Of a DNA stretch of 64,000 bases, positions 48,574 through 56,247 are shown piece by piece (position 1 is the stretch's first letter; every line of letters starts with the position of its first letter). Position numbers and translations under genes: made by a program. Source of the DNA: Sphingosinicella humi (GTDB taxonomy: Bacteria > Pseudomonadota > Alphaproteobacteria > Sphingomonadales > Sphingomonadaceae). The stretch covers positions 248,001-312,000 of the forward strand of contig NZ_QFFF01000001.1 of the NCBI RefSeq assembly GCF_003129465.1. Reading direction: 5' to 3'. A model generated the notes under the pieces. It had not been told where the DNA came from. It worked only from the letters and a program-made list of their open reading frames with translations, and did not search any database.

Positions 48574-49881
48574 ATGTCGATGCAGACCCTTTTTGAGGAT
48601 GAAGCACCTCGCCCGCTTGCGGATCTTCTTCGACCCGCAAGCCTCGCCGACGTCGTCGGTCAGGATCATTTGCTCGCCCCGGATGCTCCGATCGGTCGCA
48701 TCGTTGCGAGTGGAATGATGGTCTCCATGATCCTCTACGGCCCGCCTGGAACGGGCAAAACAACGATAGCTCGCCTGCTCGCGGATGCGAGCAAGCTGAG
48801 GTTTGAGGCGATCTCGGCGATCCAGAGTGGGGTCGCAGACCTCCGCCGCGTGTTCGAAGCCGCTCGCGACCAGCGCAAGGCAGGACGTGGGACGCTGCTC
48901 TTCTGCGATGAGATCCATCGCTTCAACCGCGCGCAGCAGGACGCCTTCCTCCCTGTAGTCGAGGACGGCACTATTACCCTGGTAGGCGCGACGACCGAAA
49001 ACCCCTCCTTCGAGCTAAACGGCGCTTTATTGTCTCGCTGCCAAGTTTTCGTCCTTCGTCCGCTCGACCCGGCGGCGCTTGAGGGTCTTCTGCAACGAGC
49101 TGAAGCCCACATGCGAAGGCGGCTTCCACTCACCTCTGAAGCTCGCACGGCAATGATTGATCTTGCAGGGGGCGACGGTCGGTACCTGCTCAATCTCGCT
49201 GAGCAGATATTCCGCCTCCAACGAGATGAGACGCTCGACACGGCTGCCATGGGCCGGGTTGTTCAACGCCGTGTAGCTACGCACGACAAAGCAGGTGACG
49301 GGCATTACGACCTCCTTAGCGCGTTCCACAAATCTCTGAGAGGTTCAGATGCCGACGCCGCGTTATACTACGCCGCGCGCATGATGGCAGCAGGCGAGGA
49401 TGGCAATACCGTCTTCCGGCGTTTGGTGTGCGCCGCTTCGGAAGACGTGGGAACCGCTGATCCAGAAGCGCTGGTGCAGGTGATCGCGGCGTGGCAGGCT
49501 TTTGAACGTGTAGGCTGGCCCGAAGGTAAACTCTTCCTGGCGCAAGCCATCTGCTATGTCGCTACCGCACCGAAATCGAACGCGGCATATCTCGCGTTCT
49601 CAGCGGCGCTCGATGTTGCCGAAAAAACCTCCCATCTTCCTCCTCCGCTAAACGTGCTGAATGCTCCAACCGAGCTGATGAAGGAACTCGGGTATAGCCA
49701 CGGTTACCGGTATGACCACGATGAGCCGGATGCATATGGTGGGCAGGAATTCCTGCCCGACCAGTTGCAAGGCACTCGCCGGGGCCGCTTCTTCAGCCCG
49801 AATGAACGGGGGTTCGAGCGAGAGCTCCGCAAGCGATTAGATTACTGGTCCAACCTTAAGCAGCGGCGGGAGGGCAAGTAG
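48574..49881 (+). CDS. Second, complete RarA/MgsA-type AAA+ ATPase
   Basis: 435 residues (start Met1 or Met3, MQTLFEDEAPRPLADLLRP). It has Walker A GPPGTGKTTIARLLADA, Walker B LLFCDEIHRFNRAQ, sensor VGATTENPSFELN and the complete C-terminal part (GHYDLLSAFHKSLRGSDADAALYYAARM, ICYVATAPKSNAAYLAF). It is clearly divergent from the truncated copy 1.3 kb to the left in sequence and codon choice, so it is not a recent duplicate. It probably came with the island and may substitute for the broken copy in fork processing. Confidence 0.93.
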   Translation: MSMQTLFEDEAPRPLADLLRPASLADVVGQDHLLAPDAPIGRIVASGMMVSMILYGPPGTGKTTIARLLADASKLRFEAISAIQSGVADLRRVFEAARDQRKAGRGTLLFCDEIHRFNRAQQDAFLPVVEDGTITLVGATTENPSFELNGALLSRCQVFVLRPLDPAALEGLLQRAEAHMRRRLPLTSEARTAMIDLAGGDGRYLLNLAEQIFRLQRDETLDTAAMGRVVQRRVATHDKAGDGHYDLLSAFHKSLRGSDADAALYYAARMMAAGEDGNTVFRRLVCAASEDVGTADPEALVQVIAAWQAFERVGWPEGKLFLAQAICYVATAPKSNAAYLAFSAALDVAEKTSHLPPPLNVLNAPTELMKELGYSHGYRYDHDEPDAYGGQEFLPDQLQGTRRGRFFSPNERGFERELRKRLDYWSNLKQRREGK

Positions 49882-50017
49882 GAATACGCCGCGCTATGCG
49901 CCGGCGAGGGGACCATCAATGACGCAGAATGGCCGCTTGTTGATGTTCCGCTATCGGCGAATTCTGTTTCGCTTTCATCCCACACCAGCTTCGGCGATAA
50001 GCAAGGAGATGGAAGAT

Positions 50018-50212
50018 ATGACAGCTGACGCAGCGGCCATTCTTGCTTTGGTCGAACCACGCTTCGGCTCAGTCGAGAGAGCCCGACACTGGTTCGAAAA
50101 GGAGCCGCTTCCAGGCTTCAGCGGGCGGACGGCTGAGCAATTGGTGATGGCAGGGCGAACGGCGGAAGTCCGGGACCTCCTCGCGGCCGTCGACGCTGGC
50201 ATTCACTGGTAA
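50018..50212 (+). CDS. Orphan antitoxin-type protein (MbcA/ParS/Xre toxin-binding domain)
   Basis: 64 residues from ATG 50018, with AAGGAG 9 bases upstream. It consists almost only of the toxin-binding domain: RFGSVERARHWFEKEPLPGF, then SGRTAEQLVMAGRTAEVRDLLAAVDAG. It lacks the usual Xre helix-turn-helix, and no RES-type toxin gene lies beside it. It may be an orphan, or a truncated antitoxin whose partner was lost. Confidence 0.7.
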   Translation: MTADAAAILALVEPRFGSVERARHWFEKEPLPGFSGRTAEQLVMAGRTAEVRDLLAAVDAGIHW

Positions 50213-50388
50213 GACTGCAACGCTCGGGACCGGTACTGGCCGGATACTGACCGTCCGCTTTTTGCCAGTCACCAGGCGAAGGCGGACATGTGTCAGAGCT
50301 TGGGGGCGCTCGCGACAGTAGTCGGCATTCACCTCAAGATCCTACCGCAGCTCATTTGAATACGCGAGTTTGCGTGTGTTCTGCCGAT

Positions 50389-50480
50389 CAATCTGTGTTA
50401 AAAGGCGTCATCACCTGAACCACTTCGCAAGCATCCTGTGACTGAGAGACACATGTGCTCCCGCTTGCCACAGGAGAGGT
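50389..50480 (+). promoter_or_regulatory. Conserved leader motif, copy 1 (upstream of a decayed gene)
   Basis: GACTGAGAGAC at 50440-50450, GTGCTCCCGCTTGCC at 50455-50469 and the RBS-like GGAGAGG at 50473-50479. It is near-identical over about 75 bases to the copy at 57578. CTCC can pair with the downstream GGAG or the upstream GAG, giving exclusive hairpins. The sequence that follows (to about 50560) resembles the start of the 57673 gene but has AAG in place of ATG and an early stop, so the gene is dead here. Confidence 0.7.
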
Positions 50481-50579
50481 CATTCCAAGGGTAAATGTCG
50501 GCTCATTAGGAGCAGCGGCGCATCCACGCGCCCGGATCGAAGCTGAAGCAGCGCCGAGCCATTGTCGAGGAGTGGTTCA

Positions 50580-50834
50580 ATGAACGATACCTTCAATAGA
50601 GTGGGCGCGATAGCCGGGTGGGAGAATGAAGGGGGGGCGCTGGAGCCGATTATTTCAGGGGACCGCCACTCGGCGGCCTATTTTCGGGATCGCGAGGCCC
50701 TTTGCCGCTCACGGGCAAACGAATGTCGCCGGCCTGAGATGCGGAGCACCTATTTAGGCTTCGCTGCGCGATATGCTGCGTTAGCGCGATACCTGGATGC
50801 AGCGGAGATTCGGGCTGAGATGACAATCGCCTGA
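50580..50834 (+). CDS. Small hypothetical helical protein
   Basis: 84 residues from ATG 50580, with GAGGAG ahead. The C-terminal half (DREALCRSRANECRRPEMRS, then TYLGFAARYAALARYLDAAE) has the same A-x-E...R-x-x-Y/H-x-x-x-A-x-R-Y layout as the 57673 gene product. This suggests a paralogous family of tiny Ala/Arg-rich helical proteins in the island. No known domain is recognised. Confidence 0.6.
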   Translation: MNDTFNRVGAIAGWENEGGALEPIISGDRHSAAYFRDREALCRSRANECRRPEMRSTYLGFAARYAALARYLDAAEIRAEMTIA

Positions 50835-50852
50835 CAGGTAGAGCTGCAGGGC

Positions 50853-51278
50853 ATGAGAAATATCGGCACCGCTCGCGATGGTTCTACGGCCAGGTCGGAG
50901 ATTGCCGCGCTGCGCTTGCGCGCATTTAAATGCCGCGAATATGCACGCGAGTATCATGCCGACGTCGGGTCCTCCCTTTCCGAACTAGCCGTGGAGCTAG
51001 AAAAGAGGCTGATCGCATGGAGCGCGCAAGAGCCCTCCGGCGCTAGTACCCTTCCTGGAGCCACCGGAATTCCAATTTCCGGCCGGCAGATGGCGCGCAT
51101 CGGTAGGCCAGGCGCTGCTATTGTTGAGGCTATTTTCTGCCGGTGGGAACGATCATGCTTGTCAGCCATTGACCCTCATCGCCGAGCAAGAATGAGGCCT
51201 CGGCGGCTGAGACGCCTCCGCGCTCCCGCCTCGTTCGCAGGAAGCGAGATGGCTCTGATTTTCACATGCACGCGCTGA
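50853..51278 (+). CDS. Hypothetical protein, possibly frameshifted
   Basis: 141 codons. The first 60 residues (SEIAALRLRAFKCREYAREYH, ADVGSSLSELAVELEKRLIAW) look like a real helical protein. The rest (from about GATGIPISGRQ) becomes Arg-rich and overlaps the start of the response regulator by 13 bases. The real gene may end earlier, with a frameshift near 51050. Weak AGGG precedes the ATG. Confidence 0.35.
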   Translation: MRNIGTARDGSTARSEIAALRLRAFKCREYAREYHADVGSSLSELAVELEKRLIAWSAQEPSGASTLPGATGIPISGRQMARIGRPGAAIVEAIFCRWERSCLSAIDPHRRARMRPRRLRRLRAPASFAGSEMALIFTCTR

Positions 51279-51616
51279 TCATCGAGGACGAGTTCCTCAC
51301 AGCCCAGCTGATCGAGGACCGCCTTCGGGATCTCGGGTTCACATCGTTTTCATTTGCCGAGGACGAGGACGGAGCAGTAGCCGCCGCTCGCGCGCGCTAC
51401 CCTGACCTCATCACATCGGATGTTCAGCTCGCGTCCGGGTGTGGCATTGATGCTGTCCAACGCATCTGTGATGAGAACCCAACGCCATTCCTCTATATCA
51501 CCGGCACAGCCGTAATGGTGCAGGAGCGGTGCCCACGCGCCGTGATCGTTCAAAAGCCCTTCGGCATGGCCGACTTGCGCGCGGCCGTGCGCGAAGTCAG
51601 CAAGACTGCCGAATAG
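51266..51616 (+). CDS. Single-domain response regulator
   Basis: 116 residues that are only a receiver domain: acidic pair E7/D8 in LIIEDEFLTAQL, phospho-acceptor Asp52 in LITSDVQLASGCG, Thr in YITGTA, Lys97 in VIVQKPFG. No output domain is present, so it must act by binding a partner or as a phosphate relay. No histidine kinase is adjacent. Confidence 0.88.
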   Translation: MHALIIEDEFLTAQLIEDRLRDLGFTSFSFAEDEDGAVAAARARYPDLITSDVQLASGCGIDAVQRICDENPTPFLYITGTAVMVQERCPRAVIVQKPFGMADLRAAVREVSKTAE

Positions 51617-51631
51617 CGCCGGAGGTGCGCC

Positions 51632-51787
51632 GTGTCCCATCCGACCCATTACGAAGCTCGCGCCGTCCCAACAGAAATGTCCGCACCGCGTATCATTGCC
51701 TACCCGGGGGAAAGATGCGCCGATTCCCAAAATCCGTGGGGGGCGATGGGGGTCCATGTCGAGATGACCTCCTACGACCTCTCGTAG
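51632..51787 (+). CDS. Tiny hypothetical protein, 51 residues
   Basis: GTG start with GGAGG 7 bases upstream, 15 bases after the response-regulator stop. The product begins MSHPTHYEARAVPTEMSAPR and ends VHVEMTSYDLS. The good RBS and tight spacing suggest it belongs to the response-regulator operon. No homology is recognised. Confidence 0.45.
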   Translation: MSHPTHYEARAVPTEMSAPRIIAYPGERCADSQNPWGAMGVHVEMTSYDLS

Positions 51788-51872
51788 GGCCGGATCGTGT
51801 TCAGCGAGCTTGGCCCGGGCAAGCCCGGCTCCCAGGCGTACGCTCGGCGGGCGCAGGAAAAGGAGAATAGAG

Positions 51873-51989
51873 ATGGCCAAGGGTCAGGTCCGCAGCAACA
51901 AGGAAGCGCGAAAGCCGAAGAAGGAGATCAAGAAGACGATTGCCGCCAAGCCATCGCAGAAGGGCGCAACGGTGAAGCCGAATGGCTGA
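51873..51989 (+). CDS. Tiny basic protein, 38 residues
   Basis: MAKGQVRSNKEARKPKKEIK followed by KTIAAKPSQKGATVKPNG; about a third of the residues are Lys/Arg. AAAGGAG lies 7-8 bases before the ATG. Short Lys-rich proteins of this look (MAKGQxRSNKEx) occur across alphaproteobacteria and may bind nucleic acid. Its stop overlaps the next start by 8 bases. Confidence 0.65.
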   Translation: MAKGQVRSNKEARKPKKEIKKTIAAKPSQKGATVKPNG

Positions 51990-52161
51990 AAGGTTCGTCC
52001 GGCATCGGCAGCCCTGGACGGGGGACGAGGTTGCCAAGCTCAAACTTCTGGCCGGCAAGGGCATGGGCCTCAAGGCGATCGCCAAGGCGCTGACGCGGAG
52101 CGAGGAATCCGTCCAGGACCGCGCCAAGCAGGACGGGGTGAAGATCGCCAAATTGCGGTAA
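51982..52161 (+). CDS. Small SANT/Myb-like helical protein, 59 residues
   Basis: The reading begins MAERFVRHRQPWTGDEVAKL and continues GMGLKAIAKALTRSEESVQDRAKQDG. W-T-x-x-E...L...G...I-A-x-x-L-x-R-x-x-x-S-V is the pattern of SANT/Myb or GcrA-like helix-turn-helix segments. The start lies inside the preceding gene (8-base overlap), so translation is coupled. It may bind DNA. Confidence 0.6.
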   Translation: MAERFVRHRQPWTGDEVAKLKLLAGKGMGLKAIAKALTRSEESVQDRAKQDGVKIAKLR

Positions 52162-52259
52162 CGTCAGGACAACAACCGCAGTGCCTCGTCAACGGCTGCA
52201 GCCTGTCCCCCCGATATTGCATTCAGCCCTAAACCGAAAACCGGTCCGGCATCTTGCCA

Positions 52260-52439
52260 CTATGCGTCGGGGTCGCCGCCTTCCATTTCGATCATGGATT
52301 CCACCCGTTCCATGTGTTCCTTGAACTCGTCGGCTTCCCGCTGATCTCCGCGCCTCTGGGCTTCGTCCATGAAGGCGCGGCAATCGCGCTTCATCCGATA
52401 CAGGTTGCTCAGGACCTGTTTATTAGTGGGAAGGGGCAT
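52260..52439 (-). CDS. Small hypothetical coiled protein, 59 residues
   Basis: Start MPLPTNKQVLSNLYRMKRDC with AGGAGG 5 bases upstream, followed by helical charged sequence (EAQRRGDQREADEFKEHMERVESMIEMEGG). A soluble helical protein; no domain is recognised. The RBS is among the best in this part of the window. Confidence 0.6.
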   Translation of the reverse strand: MPLPTNKQVLSNLYRMKRDCRAFMDEAQRRGDQREADEFKEHMERVESMIEMEGGDPDA

Positions 52440-52631
52440 TTCGCCTCCTCTGCCTTGCTCTAAGGATATAGGAAGCGGCGGCTGGATGCGACAGACGCAG
52501 CGCCCAAATAAAGACGGAGCGGTGCCACGATCAGGCTTCGCAGCCTCCCGGCAGAACATGGCTCGGGCTGGAGCGCTGGGCTTCGATTGCGGCACGGAGC
52601 AGGCGTTCGGTGCGACGGCCCCTCTTGGGGT

Positions 52632-52892
52632 TCAGCCACGCTCCATGAGCAGCGCGAATAGCTGATCGAGATTCTGCTGGGCATCCTGAACGACCGGATT
52701 GTTCGCATTGCCCGGCAGCGCGAGCGGCTTGCTCATGATGTCGTGCAGGCTCTTAGTCTCCGCATCGGCGAGGAGGTTTCGCTTTCGTAGAATGATAGCG
52801 AGGCTCAAGATGCCGTTGAAGGCCGCGACATCGAGGGCTTGCTGAGCCTCCAGCATCTGCTGCGCCGTCAGATCATGTTCCCGCTCGTTCAT
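52632..52892 (-). CDS. Hypothetical protein, 86 residues
   Basis: MNEREHDLTAQQMLEAQQAL and ILSLAIILRKRNLLADAETKSLHDI, ending NLDQLFALLMERG. It is mostly helical and soluble. AAGGAGCTT lies just upstream of the start. No known domain. Confidence 0.6.
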   Translation of the reverse strand: MNEREHDLTAQQMLEAQQALDVAAFNGILSLAIILRKRNLLADAETKSLHDIMSKPLALPGNANNPVVQDAQQNLDQLFALLMERG

Positions 52893-53221
52893 GCAAGCTC
52901 CTTGGCGACGCTACTTGGACGCGAACTGCCCAGCCTCAGCGCCGAACTCAAGCTTGGCATGCGCACGATCAGCCATCGCGCTCTTGAATGTCTCCGGCTG
53001 CAGCCTCGACGTCACGATCGGGTAGTTTTGGGAGTTGAAGCGTGTGTCGCGTGATCCGGAACGATCAGGAACGGGGCGACGGGAGCTGTGGACATGACGA
53101 CCTTTTAGGATCGGGCGGATCATTGGGTCGGGAAGGCACGACCCGCCGAGTAGCCCAGGAAATGCGGGGATCCTGCTCTCGAACAGGCAATTGGCGGACG
53201 CCTTGGCGTCCGCCACTCACA
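52893..53221. other. Spacer with an uncertain minus-strand reading
   Basis: A minus-strand frame at 52911-53216 ends in protein-like sequence (RFNSQNYPIVTSRLQPETFK onward to AGQFASK), but its N-terminal half looks random and lacks a good start. A different frame gives MSTAPVAPFLIVPDHATHAS. It may be a small gene with a frameshift. Nothing else is evident except the hairpin at 53193. Confidence 0.3.
53193..53214 (-). terminator. Terminator hairpin after the cold-shock gene
   Basis: Perfect 10-bp stem GGCGGACGCC / GGCGTCCGCC with a 2-base TT centre, 7 bases beyond the cold-shock stop codon. The downstream T run is weak. Confidence 0.7.
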
Positions 53222-53428
53222 TTAGGCGTCCTGCAGGTTCACGGCAGACGTCTTGCCGCGCTGGTCGGTCTCGAGCTCATAGGACACGCGTTGGTCCTTG
53301 TTGAGGGTTACCATGCCAGCGCGCTCGACGGCCGAGATGTGGACGAAAGCATCGCTGCTGCCATCTTCCGGCGCAATGAAGCCATAGCCCTTGTCGTTGT
53401 TGAAGAATTTTACGGTTCCGGTGATCAT
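53222..53428 (-). CDS. Cold-shock domain protein (CspA family)
   Basis: 68 residues: MITGTVKFFNNDKGYGFIAP carries RNP1, and DAFVHISAVERAGM carries RNP2. Single-strand nucleic-acid chaperone. The start at 53428 is fixed by the family N-terminus. AAGGAT precedes it, and about 150 bases of apparent leader up to 53580 are typical of temperature-regulated csp mRNAs. Confidence 0.95.
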   Translation of the reverse strand: MITGTVKFFNNDKGYGFIAPEDGSSDAFVHISAVERAGMVTLNKDQRVSYELETDQRGKTSAVNLQDA

Positions 53429-53699
53429 GAGGATATCCTTGTCCCATGTATGACGGGCATGCGCCAACAGCGGCACATCCCGGCGTCTTGAAGCTCGAAA
53501 GGGACAAAGGGGGAGCCGGAGCGGCCCGTTATCCGTCGCAGGCGACGTTCAGCGATTCCCATATAGCGGCTTTTTCGCAGAAAGATAGCTCACGCTGGAA
53601 AGTGGCTTGATGATTAGACTTGGCCGTAAGCTGAATTTCCGCTTTCGGATGACGTCACGCGAAAGCGGCACACTCAAGCGAGGTGATAGTCCCTTTAGC

Positions 53700-54065
53700 T
53701 CACAGGCGTTCCGCGTAATAATTGTCGATGCGGCGGGCGTAACCATTATCCCATTGAGGGGCGGTGTCAGGGCGATAACTCGGCCCGCCGTCTAGGACTG
53801 TCTTGTCAACTGCGATGGTGTAGCCCCCCCTGTCTTGGTTCACCTGAAGGAGGCCGAAGGGGATCGGATGGTAGCTCTGACCGAGCCCGAGCAAGCCGCC
53901 GAACGAGATGACAGCATATTCCACCTTTCCGTGATGGCGTTCGATATGAAAGCTGTACAGGGTCCCCAGCTTGCGCCCGCGACGGTCGAAAACCGGGGTG
54001 TCGTCCACACGAGCGCTGATCAGCCGCATCATGCCAGTCGCTTGGCTCGCTCCTACCATTCCCAA
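53700..54065 (-). CDS. PRC-barrel domain protein, second copy
   Basis: 121 residues. VFDRRGRKLGTLYSFHIERH, then YAVISFGGLLGLGQSYHPIPFGLLQV aligns closely with the core-genome PRC-barrel protein at 38100, and both end in a Tyr-rich tail (IDNYYAERL). Unlike that gene, no EcfG promoter was found upstream. Start Met1 or Met3. Confidence 0.85.
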   Translation of the reverse strand: MGMVGASQATGMMRLISARVDDTPVFDRRGRKLGTLYSFHIERHHGKVEYAVISFGGLLGLGQSYHPIPFGLLQVNQDRGGYTIAVDKTVLDGGPSYRPDTAPQWDNGYARRIDNYYAERL

Positions 54066-54158
54066 CCTCCTGGCCTCGCGAGCTTACGTTCGGACAGCCG
54101 CGAAACTAACGCTTCGGGGTGCGAAAGGTGGCCGAGGGTGCACTCGATCAGTCACAGG

Positions 54159-54395
54159 CTAGTTTGATAGAGGCGTAGGCAACTGATGAAGCGAGATGTT
54201 CACACCGGCGATCCGCGCTGGAGAGTTCAACTTTGCCGTCATCTGCCTCAGCACCCTCAAGCGATGCTGATAGGTGTTATGATGCGCTCCGACGACGCCA
54301 TTCGCAACGTCGGCTGATAACGCCCTGCCCATGCGGTCGACGGAAGCCTTGAATGACCTTTGCACGTCCGAGGAAGTCTGGGGAAGAGTATTCAT
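54159..54395 (-). CDS. Small hypothetical protein under leader motif copy 4
   Basis: 78 residues from the second of two adjacent ATGs (54395; the first is 54398): MNTLPQTSSDVQRSFKASVD, ... VVGAHHNTYQHRLRVLRQMT. AAGGAAGGAG precedes it with 5-base spacing. The gene directly follows the conserved leader at 54399-54440. Function unknown. Confidence 0.55.
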   Translation of the reverse strand: MNTLPQTSSDVQRSFKASVDRMGRALSADVANGVVGAHHNTYQHRLRVLRQMTAKLNSPARIAGVNISLHQLPTPLSN

Positions 54396-54398
54396 CAT

Positions 54399-54440
54399 GG
54401 CTCCTTCCTTGAGCGGGAGCACGGAATATCTCTCAGTCGC
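54399..54440 (-). promoter_or_regulatory. Conserved leader motif, copy 4
   Basis: On the minus strand: GCGACTGAGAGATA, then GTGCTCCCGCTC, then AAGGAAGGAG just before the ATG. It has the same order of boxes and spacing as copies 1-3 but precedes a different gene, so the leader itself is conserved rather than the gene. Confidence 0.65.
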
Positions 54441-54597
54441 CCTGTGCCCAAGACATGGGAGCGATATCATGCATATGAGGTCTCCTTCCGCGATTACCAG
54501 GCGCAGGTCGCCTTCGAGTAGGCGCCGCATACTGCCATGCTTTCGCGCAGTGGAAGATCGTTGAGTACAATCTGCACTTGCACGATGCCGGAGCTGG

Positions 54598-55866
54598 TCA
54601 CCCGGTGGGCCGCCCCTGCGGGTCGTTCTTGGTAGCCCAGTCTACGAGAGCGCCAGCCGTCAGACCGTGAACGATTGTCGACGCGAGAATGGTGAAGGCG
54701 ACGGTCGCCCACAGTCTTCCCTCATTGGTAAATTCTAGATGTCCCGTGGCGTAGCTGACATAGTAGATCGATCCGATGCCCCGGACGCCGTAGAAAGCTA
54801 TCACGGCCCGTTCCCGCCTGGGCAAACCCGCGCCCGCGAGGGCCAGCCATCCACCAAGTGGGCGTATCACAAGGATCAGAGCCAGGCCGATTGCCACGTA
54901 GGGCCATTCGAGTTCGGGCCACAGCGCCGGGAGGGCGCCGCCGATCATGATCAGGAGCAAGGCTGTCAGCGCCTGCTCAATCGATTCATTAAAGTCGTGC
55001 AATCGGGAATGGAATTTGTGCTGCAGCTCGGTACGGCGGAGGGTAAGCCCCGCCACGAAGGCGGCAATGAAGCCGTAGCCTTCAACCAGTTCGGTCAAAC
55101 CGTAGCAGAAGAGAACTCCCGCAAGCGCGATCACCCCCGACCCTGTGTCCGCAAGAACATTTCCTCGCGGCACAATGAACATGACCCTTCCAAGCACCCA
55201 TCCGATTGCGGCACCCGAGGCTATTCCCACAGCAGTTCGGTAAAGCAGATCCCTCGCCACCCAATCATAGCCCCAAGTGTGAGGGGCGAACCCTTCGGCT
55301 GCGATGATGAGGCCCAAATAGACGAAGGGAAAAGTGAGGCCGTCGTTAAGTCCCGCCTCGGCGGTGAGCGAAAACCGAACCGGGTGCTCGCCCCCCTCGG
55401 CTGGCCTACCGACCTGTACGTTACCTGCAAGGACGGGATCGGTGGGAGCCAGAGCTGCGCCGAGGAGGAGCGCCCCGGCCAAGGTCATGCCGGCCAGCCA
55501 CCAGCCAAGGAGCGCCACGGCTGCGATTGTGAGAGGCATCAAGATTGCGAGTAGTCTAATCGTCGGTCGCCAGCGGTGATAACTTGAGAGGTCGTCGATC
55601 TTGAGTCCCGTTCCGAACAGAGCGACGATCACAGTTAATTCACTGGCCAGTTCCCAGAGGCGGGGCGCAGAACGGGGATCAAGCCGCGCCGGCATCCCAG
55701 GTACCAGCACAAAGGAGAGCAGGCCCCCAAGTATCAAAAGCGCCGATGCTGCAGGTTCGCGACCAGAAAATAGGCGCGGAATCCAGAAGGCGAGAATAGT
55801 CGCGGCACCCAGCACCGCCATTCCCATGTGATGAGGGGACAGGCTGAAAAATGGCTCCCCGGCCAT
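54598..55866 (-). CDS. NhaP-type cation:proton antiporter (CPA1)
   Basis: 422 residues with about 12 hydrophobic segments. The ion-binding region is LAPTDPVLAGNVQVG, followed by FSLTAEAGLNDGLTFPFVYLGL, typical of NhaP/K+:H+ antiporters. No C-terminal RCK domain is seen. It probably exchanges Na+ or K+ for H+ at the inner membrane. Confidence 0.92.
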   Translation of the reverse strand: MAGEPFFSLSPHHMGMAVLGAATILAFWIPRLFSGREPAASALLILGGLLSFVLVPGMPARLDPRSAPRLWELASELTVIVALFGTGLKIDDLSSYHRWRPTIRLLAILMPLTIAAVALLGWWLAGMTLAGALLLGAALAPTDPVLAGNVQVGRPAEGGEHPVRFSLTAEAGLNDGLTFPFVYLGLIIAAEGFAPHTWGYDWVARDLLYRTAVGIASGAAIGWVLGRVMFIVPRGNVLADTGSGVIALAGVLFCYGLTELVEGYGFIAAFVAGLTLRRTELQHKFHSRLHDFNESIEQALTALLLIMIGGALPALWPELEWPYVAIGLALILVIRPLGGWLALAGAGLPRRERAVIAFYGVRGIGSIYYVSYATGHLEFTNEGRLWATVAFTILASTIVHGLTAGALVDWATKNDPQGRPTG

Positions 55867-56247
55867 GCGGTTAGATGCGTTTCAGTGGTGGATCGGCGTG
55901 AGCCGCCAGGCGCTCAAAACCGAGACGTATTTTGATATGGCCATTAGCAGGCTCCTTGGCCAGCGTATGCGGCCCCAACATCGAGGCCTTTTGAAGGCTT
56001 GTCTCCGACTCGCTAGCCGGCCTCCGTCGCAAGGTAACCGCCGTTGAGCACTGCCAGTTCCTGCGTCATCTCTGCCACTCAGCTGAAAAAGGTTCGCCGA
56101 TCCCGGTGATGCAAGCTCCCTCTCCAGGCGACTATAACAGATCCCTCAGTCGCCCCGCACCCGAAGTACGGAACGCGTTACAGCAACAGGGTCGAGGAGA
56201 AACGCCGTCATATTGGTTGTCGAGCCGGCCAAGGTCCGGGGCGTATT
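55867..56247. other. Spacer between antiporter and broken esterase
   Basis: About 380 bases without a convincing gene. A minus-strand GCGACTGAGGGAT segment near 56135-56150 weakly recalls the leader motif, but the CTCCC box is missing. Confidence 0.4.

Noticed and set aside
56100-56160. Possible fifth copy of the leader motif on the minus strand
   Set aside because: Only GCGACTGAG and a purine-rich stretch are present; the CTCCCGCT box is absent and no gene follows.
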